The position numbers and the translations under genes were made by a program. This document shows positions 10,098 to 21,986 of a stretch of DNA of 64,000 nucleotides, piece by piece. Each line of letters begins with the position of its first letter. Position 1 is the first letter of the stretch. Below the pieces are notes generated by a model, which searched no databases, was not told the origin of the DNA, and saw only the letters and a list, made by a program, of their open reading frames with translations. The stretch is from positions 100,713 through 164,712 of the forward strand of contig CABXTC010000002.1 of assembly GCA_902515095.1 (NCBI GenBank). Direction: 5' to 3'. The DNA comes from an uncultured Pelagibacteraceae bacterium. GTDB taxonomy: Bacteria > Pseudomonadota > Alphaproteobacteria > Pelagibacterales > Pelagibacteraceae.

Positions 10098-11041
10098 TAA
10101 GAATTAATTTTTTGTTTAATTATTTTTGCTACTCTATTAGTTTCATCAAGCTTTTTATAGTTCCAATTTTCCTCTTCTTCACCTAAATTTCTAGTTATGT
10201 TTAATTCTCTAAATAAACTTCTGAATTTTTGAAATCTTTTATCATTTTTTTTAGGTAAAATATTTGCGACAAAAATGGGTTTTCCAGTTAAAGCTGCCTC
10301 TGAAATCATTGAGCTGGAGTCACAAGTAACAACAATGCTTTGAGATATAGATAAAGCAGATAAATAAGCTTTTTTATCAACAGAGTCTATAATCGTATGA
10401 TTTTCCCCAAAATATTCTTTAGCGTAATCAATTGAATTTTTTGGAGTTCTCATAGATGGAATAACAACAAGTTGAAAGTCCTTTTTTTTTAGTAAATCAT
10501 TCAAAATAAAAAAAATATTTTTTATATTCTTTAAAGAATAATCATAATACTTTGTCGGACCACCTAAAATTAATGAACAAATTTTTCTTTGGTCTTTTTT
10601 AATAAAGTCGTCTAAATAATCTTTATTTTTAATAATTTCATCATCTGTAAGATAGTGAATAGCACCCTTTGTATTAATTACATTTTGACCTTTTATAGAG
10701 TCATGTTCAGGAGCAACTATAAAATCAAAGTTATTGAAATTTACTTTTGGATCTTGAATATGGATATTAAATACTTTTTTTTGTGAACTATTTTTTAAAT
10801 GAATTGATGGAATCACACTTTTACGACCACAAGAAATAATCACATCAAAATCAGATTGATTAATTTTTTTGTAAACACTTTGTGAGATGGGGGAAAGTTT
10901 TGGTGGAATCATTTTCCAAAAATTATTTAGTTCAACTGTGTGGTGTGTAAAATCTATGTCCAGAGCTTTTGCTAAACCCTCTACTTGGCTTATCATGCCA
11001 TGCATGCCTTGAGTTAATAATATACCTTTTAATTTGTTCAT
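10097..11041 (-). CDS. ELM1/DUF1022-family protein (GT-B-like, possible glycosyltransferase)
   Basis: A 314-residue cytosolic protein. The segment 'VIISCGRKSVIPSIHLK', the following 'NIHIQDPKVNF' and 'FDFIVAPEHD', and the C-terminal 'VVTCDSSSMISEAALTGKP' match the mitochondrial fission ELM1 family as I know it. The family is shared by alphaproteobacteria and plant mitochondria and has a GT-B glycosyltransferase look, with the last motif resembling a nucleotide-sugar binding loop. Biochemical function is unproven. It is paired with the oxygenase above and diverges from trxB with a 21-base gap. Confidence 0.8.
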   Translation of the reverse strand: MNKLKGILLTQGMHGMISQVEGLAKALDIDFTHHTVELNNFWKMIPPKLSPISQSVYKKINQSDFDVIISCGRKSVIPSIHLKNSSQKKVFNIHIQDPKVNFNNFDFIVAPEHDSIKGQNVINTKGAIHYLTDDEIIKNKDYLDDFIKKDQRKICSLILGGPTKYYDYSLKNIKNIFFILNDLLKKKDFQLVVIPSMRTPKNSIDYAKEYFGENHTIIDSVDKKAYLSALSISQSIVVTCDSSSMISEAALTGKPIFVANILPKKNDKRFQKFRSLFRELNITRNLGEEEENWNYKKLDETNRVAKIIKQKINS

Positions 11042-11062
11042 TAATTACTATATAGCTTTCAT

Positions 11063-12010
11063 ATGAGTCAAAATCCAACTAAACACACAAAATTGTTAAT
11101 AATTGGATCCGGTCCAGCTGGATACACTGCTGCAGTTTATGCGGCACGTGCAATGTTAAATCCAATTTTGGTTTATGGATCTGAGCCTGGAGGACAATTA
11201 ACAACAACTACTGATGTTGAAAATTATCCTGGGTTTGCTGATGTTATTCAAGGACCTTGGTTAATGGATCAAATGAAAGAACAGGCAAAAGCTGTTGGAA
11301 CTGAAATGATTGAGGATCATATAAGCACAGTAGATTTGAAAACAACTCCTTTTGAGGCTATTGGTGACACTGGTCAAAAATATACTGCTGATAGTATAAT
11401 AATTTCCACAGGTGCACAGGCTAGATGGTTAAATATAAAATCTGAACAAGAATTTAGAGGTTTTGGGGTATCAGCATGTGCAACATGTGATGGATTTTTC
11501 TTTAAAGAAAAAGAAGTGGCGGTAGTTGGTGGTGGAAATGCTGCTGTAGAAGAAGCAATGTTTCTTACGAAATTTGCATCCAAAGTAAAATTAATTCATA
11601 GACGAGATAGTTTAAGAGCTGAAAAAATGCTTCAAAAAAAATTAATGGAAAACAAGAAAATTGAAATCATTTGGGATACAGTCATTGAAGACGTAATAGG
11701 TGATAAAGAGCCTAAGAATGTTAAAGGTATTAAAGTAAAAAATGTGAAAACAAATAAAATAGAGGAAATTAAAGTTGATGGGTTGTTTGTTGCAATTGGT
11801 CATGATCCAGCAACTTCTCTATTCAAAGATCAATTAAAAATGGACAATGAAGGATATTTGATTACCAAACCAGATTCTACTGAAACTAATGTTCCTGGAG
11901 TTTACGCTGCAGGAGATGTAAAGGACAAAACTTTTAGACAAGCTGTGACTGCTGCGGGAATGGGATGTATGGCAGCTCTTGAGGCTGAAAAGCATCTTTC
12001 GCATAAGTAA
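11063..12010 (+). CDS. trxB: thioredoxin-disulfide reductase
   Basis: FAD enzyme that reduces thioredoxin with NADPH. The 315 residues include the N-terminal FAD-binding 'GSGPAGYTAAVYAARA', the redox pair Cys139-Ala-Thr-Cys142, the NADPH-binding 'VVGGGNAAVEEA' just after it, and the C-terminal FAD motif 'GVYAAGDVKD'. Length and order match low-molecular-weight bacterial TrxB. Start is ATG at 11063. The next gene probably starts one base after its stop, so the two likely share an mRNA. Confidence 0.97.
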   Translation: MSQNPTKHTKLLIIGSGPAGYTAAVYAARAMLNPILVYGSEPGGQLTTTTDVENYPGFADVIQGPWLMDQMKEQAKAVGTEMIEDHISTVDLKTTPFEAIGDTGQKYTADSIIISTGAQARWLNIKSEQEFRGFGVSACATCDGFFFKEKEVAVVGGGNAAVEEAMFLTKFASKVKLIHRRDSLRAEKMLQKKLMENKKIEIIWDTVIEDVIGDKEPKNVKGIKVKNVKTNKIEEIKVDGLFVAIGHDPATSLFKDQLKMDNEGYLITKPDSTETNVPGVYAAGDVKDKTFRQAVTAAGMGCMAALEAEKHLSHK

Positions 12011-12011
12011 A

Positions 12012-12959
12012 GTGAAAAATAATTTACACGTTTTTTTAGGAGCCACCGTAGCTGATGCTGCAGCTAGACCATTGCATTGGGTCTATAATCAAAAAAAACT
12101 TCTAAGTTACATTAAAGGAAAAAAAGATTTTACTTTCTTAAAAAAAAATAAAAGTCCATTTTACAACATTAAAACTGGCAAAGTTTCTGGTTATAATGAA
12201 GTTGGTCAAGTCATGTTTAAAACTTTAATTGAAGGTCATCAAAATATAGATAAAAGATTTAAAAAAAATATTACAAAAAATTTTGGTCCAGGAAGTATTT
12301 ACTGGAAAAATTTAAATCTAAGAGCAAAATACAGAAAAGTTAAAGACTGGCGAGGAATAATAAAAGGACCTTGGATACATCAGAATATCATTGAAACTGT
12401 AAGAAATATTAAGTCTAAAAAAAAATTAACTGGAGGTAAAAAGGTAAATGAGTCTGATGGTTATTGTGCTGCTCTTCCATATTTTTTGTATGGTCATAAT
12501 TTTAAAGATATAAAAAAGATTATCTCTACAGTAACTGTTTCAAAAATAAGTCTTAAATATGCTTTAGCAAAATTTTATCTACTAGATCTAGCTTTAAAAG
12601 GTAGCAAAGATCCTATAAATGAGTTCATGAAAATATTTAAAAAGAATTTATATTTTAAAAGTATTGTTGAAGATATTAAAAAAGTTAAAAGATTAAAATC
12701 AAAACCTCACTCTCTAGTGGTTAAAAAATTGGGTATGGCTTGTAGCTACCCAGGAACATTTAATAGCTCAATTCATTCAATTATTAATTCCACAAATTAT
12801 AAAGGAGCTATTTTAAAAACAATTAAAGCTGGTGGCTGTAACTGTTCTAGAGTTAATTTTATTGGAGCTTATTTTGCTGCTTTAAAAGGAGTGGGCACTA
12901 TCCCAAAATCTTGGATAAGCAAAACTGATTTAGCTAAAAAAATATTAGACCAAAAATAA
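12012..12959 (+). CDS. ADP-ribosylglycohydrolase-like protein of the crystallin J1 type
   Basis: A 315-residue protein using GTG at 12012, one base after the trxB stop; a TTG at 11979 inside trxB is possible but less likely. The N-terminal 'GATVADAAARPLHWVYN' and C-terminal 'GGCNCSRVNFIGAYFAALKG' correspond to the two halves of the ADP-ribosylglycohydrolase fold in its crystallin-J1 branch. Where true hydrolases have a metal-binding GGDTDT-like motif, this protein has GGCNCS, so the usual Asp ligands are missing and ordinary hydrolase activity is doubtful. No function can be assigned with confidence. Confidence 0.65.
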   Translation: MKNNLHVFLGATVADAAARPLHWVYNQKKLLSYIKGKKDFTFLKKNKSPFYNIKTGKVSGYNEVGQVMFKTLIEGHQNIDKRFKKNITKNFGPGSIYWKNLNLRAKYRKVKDWRGIIKGPWIHQNIIETVRNIKSKKKLTGGKKVNESDGYCAALPYFLYGHNFKDIKKIISTVTVSKISLKYALAKFYLLDLALKGSKDPINEFMKIFKKNLYFKSIVEDIKKVKRLKSKPHSLVVKKLGMACSYPGTFNSSIHSIINSTNYKGAILKTIKAGGCNCSRVNFIGAYFAALKGVGTIPKSWISKTDLAKKILDQK

Positions 12960-12965
12960 AATTGT

Positions 12966-16341
<3,376 letters not shown>

Positions 16342-16360
<19 letters not shown>

Positions 16361-17097
16361 TCATTACTGGGGCTGCTACAAGAATAGGAGCAGCAATAGC
16401 CAAATCACTTTCAGGTCCAGATGTTGAAATTGTAATTCATTATAATAGCTCTAAAACTAAAGCTGAAAAACTTAAGAAAGAATTAATCAAAAATCATACA
16501 AAAGTTTTCCTTATTAAAGGTGACCTCTCAAAAGAAAAAGATTTAAACAAAATTATAAAGTTTTCAAAATCAAAGCTAAGGTATTTTGATTGTCTGATTA
16601 ACAATGCATCATTATTTGAAAACGATAATTTAAGAAATTTTACATCTAAAAGTTGGGCTAAGCACCTCGATGTTAATTTAAAAGCTCCAGCTTATTTAAC
16701 TAGAGAATTTGCAAAAAATATAAAAGGTAAAAACAACAATATTGTCAATATAATTGACCAAAGAGTTTTTAAATTAACTCCTTTTTTCTTTTCATATACT
16801 TTAAGTAAAACTGGTCTTTATACTTTAACCAAAACTAGTGCCATGAATTTGGCCCCTAACATTAGAGTAAATGGAATAGCTCCGGGACCAACCATAAAAA
16901 ATAAAAGACAAACTGACAATCATTTCGAAAAACAATATTTAGCAACCCCTTTGAGACAACAAGTGAATGTTATGGAGATTTGTAATGCTGTTGACTTCTT
17001 TATTAAAAACAGTTCTATTACTGGACAAGTTTTAGCAATAGATAGTGGGCAAAATTTGAATTGGCAAACACCTGATATAATGAGGGGAAAAGAATGA
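16342..17097 (+). CDS. SDR-family reductase, FolM/pteridine-reductase (PTR1) type
   Basis: A 251-residue short-chain dehydrogenase with the catalytic Tyr152-x3-Lys156. Its cofactor motif is TGAATRIG (9-16), with Arg14 where most SDRs have Gly. TGx3RxG is the mark of PTR1 and FolM, NADPH-dependent reductases of biopterin and dihydrofolate. It overlaps uvrB by 19 bases and folB by 4, so its nearest functional neighbour is a folate gene. I infer a pteridine or dihydrofolate reductase, possibly serving in place of FolA. A different SDR substrate remains possible. Confidence 0.75.
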
Positions 17098-17519
17098 AAA
17101 AAAATAACTTTAGAATTGTCACAATAGATAAAAATAAAAGCTTATTTAACTACGAAAAAAAAATTCTTATTAATGAATTAATTTTAGAATTAAAGCTCGG
17201 TTATTATGATTTCGAAAAAGAAAAGCCTCAAAAAGTAAAATTTAGTCTAGAGATTGATTATGAGGATAAAAAACCAACAAATGACAAAGATATAAAATCT
17301 ATTGTAAATTATAGTACAGTTGTAAAGCTAATTTCTAAGCTGGTAAAAAAGAAACACTACAATTTTTTAGAGACTCTTGCTGAGGCCGTATTTGATGAAT
17401 TATTTAAGGACAAAAGAATAGGTAAAATAATGTTAAAAATTGAAAAATTAGAAATTTTAAAAGAATGTTCATCTGTTGGTATTCAAATTACCAAAAAAAG
17501 AAGTCATGAAAAGTTCTGA
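17094..17519 (+). CDS. folB: dihydroneopterin aldolase family protein
   Basis: A 141-residue protein of the FolB fold, which cleaves dihydroneopterin to 6-hydroxymethyl-dihydropterin on the way to folate. The '[22 protein letters not shown]' region (about 33-55, broken here only for naming), 'NYSTVVKLI' and '[15 protein letters not shown]' follow the family pattern, including the Glu of the FLE triplet near the pterin pocket. The canonical G-x-(Y/H)-x-x-E segment is present as 'GYYDFEKE'. It overlaps the reductase before it by 4 bases and uvrC after it by 14. The assignment is good at family level and less certain for substrate. Confidence 0.8.
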   Translation: MKKNNFRIVTIDKNKSLFNYEKKILINELILELKLGYYDFEKEKPQKVKFSLEIDYEDKKPTNDKDIKSIVNYSTVVKLISKLVKKKHYNFLETLAEAVFDELFKDKRIGKIMLKIEKLEILKECSSVGIQITKKRSHEKF

Positions 17520-19341
17520 TCTCGGAAAAGAAGTAATTAAAAAAGAACTACCATTAATTCCTAAAAGCCCTGGTGTATACAGAATGCTCAACCATAAGGA
17601 TGATATTCTTTACGTAGGAAAAGCAAAAAATCTTCCTAACCGATTAAAGAGTTATGTTTCTGAAAAAAATCATATAATTCGAACTGAAAGGATGTTGTCT
17701 CAAACATTTAAATTAGAGATCACAACTACTGCTAATGAAAGTGAAGCTCTTCTTTTAGAAGCAAATTTAATTAAAAAACATAAACCAAAATTTAATATTT
17801 TACTTAAAGACGATAAATCTTTTCCCTTCATATTTATTGGTGAAAAAGATCAATGGCCACGAGTAACTAAACATAGGGGAAAAAAAGAAAAAAAAGGATT
17901 TTATTTTGGTCCATTTGCGTCAGCAGGCACTGCAAACTGGACTATTAAAATGCTTCAAAAAATTTTTCAATTAAGGATTTGTGATGATGGCACTTTTAAG
18001 AATAGAAAAAGACCTTGCATACTTTATCAAATTAAAAGATGTTCGGGCCCTTGTGTTGGCTATATAGAAAAGGATGATTATAAAAAATCAGTAGACCAAG
18101 CAATTCAATTTGTATCAGGCAAATCTAGAGATATTCAAAAAAATTTATCTAAAGAAATGGAAACTGCGAGTGAACAGCTAGATTTTGAAAAAGCTTCAAT
18201 TTTCAGAGACAGGATTAAATCACTAAATATAATTCAATCTTCACAAAGAATTAATGAAGCAAACTTAGTTGATGCTGATGTAGTTGCTGCATATAAAGAG
18301 TCTGGTAAAACTTGTATTCAAGTTTTTTTTTATAGATCTAAACAAAACTGGGGAAATCAAGCTTATTTTCCAAAACATGATCCTGATCAAAATATTTCTG
18401 AAATTATGTCATCTTTTTTAATGCAGTTTTATGAAAATAAAAGTGTTCCAAAACTAATAATAATTAATACTGATATTAAAGAGAAGAAATTAATAGAAGA
18501 GACTTTAAGCAAAAAAGAAAATAATACTATTTCTATCAACTCAGCAAAAAAAGGAACTAAAGCAAAGGTCATTGCAATGGCTGAGAAAAATGCCAAAGAG
18601 GCTTTGAATAGAAAACTTTATGAAACAAATAATAATAAAAGTTTATTTGAGGATGTTGCTAAAAAGTTTGATTTAAGAAATGTTATAAATTTAGTTGAAG
18701 TATATGATAACAGTCACATTTCTGGAACAAACAGTGTTGGTGCAATGATAACATTTGGAAATGAAGGTTTTATCAAAAAAAGATACAGAAAATTTGATAT
18801 TAAAACGAGAGGCTCTGAACAAGATGATTTTGCAATGTTAAAAGAGGTTTTGTCTAGAAGGTTTAAAAGAGCCATGCTTGAAAAAGGAAATTATTTATCT
18901 CTACCTGATTTGATACTAATTGATGGTGGAAAAGGTCAATATTCTTCTGCTAAAGAAATTTTAAATGAATTTGGATTGCATGATTTACCAATGATTGCCA
19001 TCGCCAAAGGTAAAATGAGAAATAGTGGTGATGAAACATTTTTTTACAATGGAAAATCCTTTAAATTTGAAAGAAATGATCCTACCCTATTTTTTATGCA
19101 ACGACTTCGAGATGAAGCTCATCGATTTGCAATTACTTCTCATAGAGCTAAAAGAGCTAGGGGTATTAAAAAATCACTTCTAGACCAAATTGATGGCATT
19201 GGAACTATTAGAAAAAGAGCTCTACTGAACCATTTTGGCTCTGCTAGGGCAGTTGAGTCTGCAAGTCTTGATGAAATAAAATCGGTTGAAGGTGTTGAGG
19301 TAAAAGTTGCAAAAAAGATATATAACTTTTTTCATGAGTAA
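17506..19341 (+). CDS. uvrC: excinuclease ABC subunit C
   Basis: Dual-incision nuclease of nucleotide excision repair. Starting at ATG 17506, it has 611 residues: the GIY-YIG nuclease with 'SPGVYRM' and '[10 protein letters not shown]' (3' incision), a UVR domain '[16 protein letters not shown]' around 215-230, the RNase H-like 5' nuclease with '[10 protein letters not shown]' and '[10 protein letters not shown]', and a C-terminal helix-hairpin-helix pair ('[17 protein letters not shown]'). An upstream alternative start at 17476 would overlap folB more deeply and adds nothing conserved. Confidence 0.97.
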   Translation: MKSSDLGKEVIKKELPLIPKSPGVYRMLNHKDDILYVGKAKNLPNRLKSYVSEKNHIIRTERMLSQTFKLEITTTANESEALLLEANLIKKHKPKFNILLKDDKSFPFIFIGEKDQWPRVTKHRGKKEKKGFYFGPFASAGTANWTIKMLQKIFQLRICDDGTFKNRKRPCILYQIKRCSGPCVGYIEKDDYKKSVDQAIQFVSGKSRDIQKNLSKEMETASEQLDFEKASIFRDRIKSLNIIQSSQRINEANLVDADVVAAYKESGKTCIQVFFYRSKQNWGNQAYFPKHDPDQNISEIMSSFLMQFYENKSVPKLIIINTDIKEKKLIEETLSKKENNTISINSAKKGTKAKVIAMAEKNAKEALNRKLYETNNNKSLFEDVAKKFDLRNVINLVEVYDNSHISGTNSVGAMITFGNEGFIKKRYRKFDIKTRGSEQDDFAMLKEVLSRRFKRAMLEKGNYLSLPDLILIDGGKGQYSSAKEILNEFGLHDLPMIAIAKGKMRNSGDETFFYNGKSFKFERNDPTLFFMQRLRDEAHRFAITSHRAKRARGIKKSLLDQIDGIGTIRKRALLNHFGSARAVESASLDEIKSVEGVEVKVAKKIYNFFHE

Positions 19342-19346
19342 AAATT

Positions 19347-19931
19347 ATGCTTAAAAAAATACCAAATATTTTAACTGTAGGAAGAATTTTAATTGTCCCT
19401 TTTTTTGTTTTAGCTTTTTACTTACCTGGATTTTACGGAGACTTAACTGCTTTAATTTTATTTATTGTTGCCTCTTTCACAGATTTCTTAGATGGGATGT
19501 TAGCTAGATTATTAGGAGAAGAGTCTAAATTAGGTGAATTACTAGATCCAATTGCAGATAAAATAATTGTAGCTACTGCATTAATTTTATTAGTCATGGA
19601 TGGTACAATTAGAAATTATGAAGTAATTGCAGCAATAATTATTTTAACAAGAGAAATCTTAATTTCTGGACTTAGAGAATTTTTAGCTAAAGGAAAAATC
19701 AAACTACCTGTTTCAAATCTGGCAAAACTAAAAACTGTTTTACAGATGGTTTCAATAGCACTTTTACTTTCGGGAGAAACAGGAAATAAAATTTTAAATT
19801 TCCAAGATTATAATGCACAAACAATAGGAATAATTCTTTTATGGTTGTCGGCTGCTTTGACACTTTTTACTGGTTATGATTACATGAGAAAAGGTATTGA
19901 CCACGCAATATCAGAAGACAATAAAGATTAA
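19347..19931 (+). CDS. pgsA: CDP-diacylglycerol-glycerol-3-phosphate 3-phosphatidyltransferase
   Basis: Inner-membrane enzyme making phosphatidylglycerol phosphate. The 194 residues contain the CDP-alcohol phosphotransferase motif DGx2ARx8Gx3Dx3D in 'DGMLARLLGEESKLGELLD' followed by PIADK, at about residues 49-74, and several membrane helices on both sides. It follows uvrC by 5 bases, an order known in other proteobacteria (uvrC-pgsA). Its stop codon shares TTAA (19928-19931) with the convergent ilvE stop. Confidence 0.95.
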   Translation: MLKKIPNILTVGRILIVPFFVLAFYLPGFYGDLTALILFIVASFTDFLDGMLARLLGEESKLGELLDPIADKIIVATALILLVMDGTIRNYEVIAAIIILTREILISGLREFLAKGKIKLPVSNLAKLKTVLQMVSIALLLSGETGNKILNFQDYNAQTIGIILLWLSAALTLFTGYDYMRKGIDHAISEDNKD

Positions 19932-20809
19932 GCGGCTTTTTTCTTCCTTACCAAGGATTGATAACTTTCATTTAGTCCAATAATTAAATCACAAACTTTA
20001 AATTGATTTTCTGCGATACATGATACTGGAGTAACTTCTGCTGCAGTACCAGTTAAAAAACACCCAACAAAATTTTTTAACTCCTCTGGCTTAATTTTTC
20101 TCTCATTTACTTTTATATTTTTTGATTTTGCAATTTTAATTACTGTTCTTCTTGTAATTCCATCTAAAAAAGAGTCAGGTATAGGTGTATGAAGTTCTCC
20201 ACTCTTGTCCTTAAAAAAAATATTTGCTCCTGTCGCCTCAGCAACATTGCCTTCATAATCTAACATTAAGGAATCAGTAAAACCATTTTTTTCAGCCTCA
20301 TGTTTTGATAATGTACAGATCATATATAAACCTGAAGCTTTGGTATCCCAAGGTATTGTATTTGGCGCAGGCCTCCTCCAATTAGAGATATTTAATTTTA
20401 TTCCTTCAATTTTTAATTTTGGGTCAAAATAAGAACCCCATTCCCATGTAGCTATTGCAACATGAATTTTAGTTTGTTGAGCGGAGATAGCCATCATCTC
20501 ACTTCCTCTCCATGCCACTGGCCTAACATATCCATTCTCAACTTTTTGATTTTTTATTATTGAATTTGATGCAGCATTTATTTCATCTTCACTATAAGGA
20601 ATTTCAAAACCCATTCTCCTTGCTGAGTAAAAAAATCTTGAAGTATGTTCCTCTAATTTAAAGATTGATCCATCGTAAACTCTCTCACCCTCAAAAACAC
20701 AACTCGCATAATGTAAACCATGGCTTAAAACATGTACTTTAACATCTGACCATTCAACTAACTCGCCATTGTACCATATTTTTCCTGATCTTTTATCGTA
20801 AGGTATCAT
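19928..20809 (-). CDS. ilvE: branched-chain-amino-acid aminotransferase
   Basis: Fold-type IV PLP enzyme that makes or breaks valine, leucine and isoleucine. The 293 residues include 'HVLSHGLHYASCVFEGERVYDG' in the N-terminal domain (about 26-47), the PLP lysine in 'WDTKASGLYM', and 'EATGANIFFKDKSGELHTP' with the fold IV signature. Branched-chain specificity rather than D-alanine or aminodeoxychorismate activity is inferred from this overall pattern. It diverges from a MarR-type regulator; I recall the ilvE-petP-petR neighbourhood from other alphaproteobacteria. Confidence 0.9.
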   Translation of the reverse strand: MIPYDKRSGKIWYNGELVEWSDVKVHVLSHGLHYASCVFEGERVYDGSIFKLEEHTSRFFYSARRMGFEIPYSEDEINAASNSIIKNQKVENGYVRPVAWRGSEMMAISAQQTKIHVAIATWEWGSYFDPKLKIEGIKLNISNWRRPAPNTIPWDTKASGLYMICTLSKHEAEKNGFTDSLMLDYEGNVAEATGANIFFKDKSGELHTPIPDSFLDGITRRTVIKIAKSKNIKVNERKIKPEELKNFVGCFLTGTAAEVTPVSCIAENQFKVCDLIIGLNESYQSLVRKKKAA

Positions 20810-20827
20810 GTATGAAATTTAATAATA

Positions 20828-20856
20828 TTACTGAAAAATATATATGTATATATAAT
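20828..20856 (+). promoter_or_regulatory. candidate promoter/operator region of the MarR-regulator operon
   Basis: The 69 bases between ilvE and the regulator contain a perfect TATAAT (20851-20856) with a weak TTACTG (20828-20833) 17 bases upstream, placing the start about 16 bases before the regulator ATG. The -10 is embedded in an alternating AT tract (20838-20856) that is close to a palindrome, which would suit a dimeric MarR-family operator. Both readings are by eye and AT-rich DNA makes chance hits likely. Confidence 0.3.
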
Positions 20857-20878
20857 ATGTCAATATAACTTACCTGTG

Positions 20879-21316
20879 ATGAAAGAGCTTTTATATTTAA
20901 AAGATGAACAATTAAAACATTTAATTGAAAAATTATTTCTCAGTTACAGAGAGACTTTTGCTGACTCAAAAAAAGTTCTTAATAAATATCAAATTGGTTT
21001 AGCTCATCAAAAGACTATCCACTTAATATCTATGTATGAGGGAATTTCGATATCAGAGCTCATGAGAAAACTTAAAGTGACCAAACAGAGTTTAAATAGG
21101 GTTTTAAAAGACTTAATCAAACTCGAAGTAATCTTTTTTAGCAAAGATGAGTATGACACAAGAATAAAACATATTTTTTTAAATGAAAAAGGAAAAGAAA
21201 TTTTCAATGAAATTTTTGAAGTACAAAAAAAAAGGATTTATAACGCTCTTCTTAACTCAAGCTCACAAGAGGTACTTAGTTTTGATGAAGTTTTAAATAA
21301 AATAATAAATGGATAA
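20879..21316 (+). CDS. MarR-family transcriptional regulator (PetP-like)
   Basis: A 145-residue winged-helix regulator. The recognition-helix area is 'ISISELMRKLKVTKQSLNRVLKDLIKLEVI' (about 55-85, read in parts), followed by a wing with 'DTRIKHIFLNEKG' where MarR proteins have the DxRxxxxxLT motif. ATG 20879 is preferred; a GTG directly before it would add one residue. It overlaps the response-regulator gene by 8 bases. By position beside ilvE and an OmpR-type regulator it matches PetP of Rhodobacter, as I remember that locus. Ligand and targets are unknown. Confidence 0.8.
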   Translation: MKELLYLKDEQLKHLIEKLFLSYRETFADSKKVLNKYQIGLAHQKTIHLISMYEGISISELMRKLKVTKQSLNRVLKDLIKLEVIFFSKDEYDTRIKHIFLNEKGKEIFNEIFEVQKKRIYNALLNSSSQEVLSFDEVLNKIING

Positions 21317-21986
21317 ATTTATTGCACATATTTTAGTTGTGGATGATGATGATGGGATAAGATCATTAGTAAAAAAATACTTAAACGAAAAAAGATACTT
21401 AGTTACAACCGCCATTAATGCTGAAGATGCTTCTGAAAAAATAAAAATAATTAAATTTGATTTAATCATCTTGGATATAATGATGCCTGGCAAAAGTGGA
21501 CTTGATTTTTTAAATGAATACAAAAAAAATATTAATACACCAGTAATTTTATTAACTGCAAAAGGAGAGCCCAATGAGAGAATTGAGGGTTTGGAAATGG
21601 GCGCTGATGATTATTTACCAAAGCCGTTTGAACCCAAAGAACTTGATTTGAGAATTAAAAATATAATAGATAAAACTAAACAGACAAATATAAAACGAAT
21701 TATTGAATTTCAGAATGTAAAAATTGATTTAAACAAACAATTAATTTTACAAAGTAATTATGAATATAAAATTAATAATACTGAAAAAATAATATTAAAA
21801 GAAATGATTAATAACCCAGGAAAAATATTTGCAAGAGAGGAGATTGGTAAATTAATAGATTTAAATAAAGAAAGATCAATTGATGTAATCATTACGAGAT
21901 TACGAAAAAAAATTGAGATTGATCCAAAAAATCCAAAATTTCTCCAAACAATCAGAGGAGCTGGCTATGTTTTATGGATTGAATAA
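21309..21986 (+). CDS. OmpR/PetR-type response regulator
   Basis: A 225-residue two-domain regulator. The receiver domain has the acidic pair Asp12/Asp13 in 'VVDDDDG', the phosphorylation site Asp56 in 'LIILDIMMPG', Thr83 in 'LLTAKGE' and Lys105 in 'YLPKPFEP'. The C-terminal winged helix ends with 'SIDVIITRLRKKI' and 'FLQTIRGAGYVL', typical of OmpR/PhoB proteins. It is sandwiched between a MarR regulator and a histidine kinase with coding overlaps on both sides, so the kinase is its likely partner. Confidence 0.93.
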   Translation: MDKFIAHILVVDDDDGIRSLVKKYLNEKRYLVTTAINAEDASEKIKIIKFDLIILDIMMPGKSGLDFLNEYKKNINTPVILLTAKGEPNERIEGLEMGADDYLPKPFEPKELDLRIKNIIDKTKQTNIKRIIEFQNVKIDLNKQLILQSNYEYKINNTEKIILKEMINNPGKIFAREEIGKLIDLNKERSIDVIITRLRKKIEIDPKNPKFLQTIRGAGYVLWIE

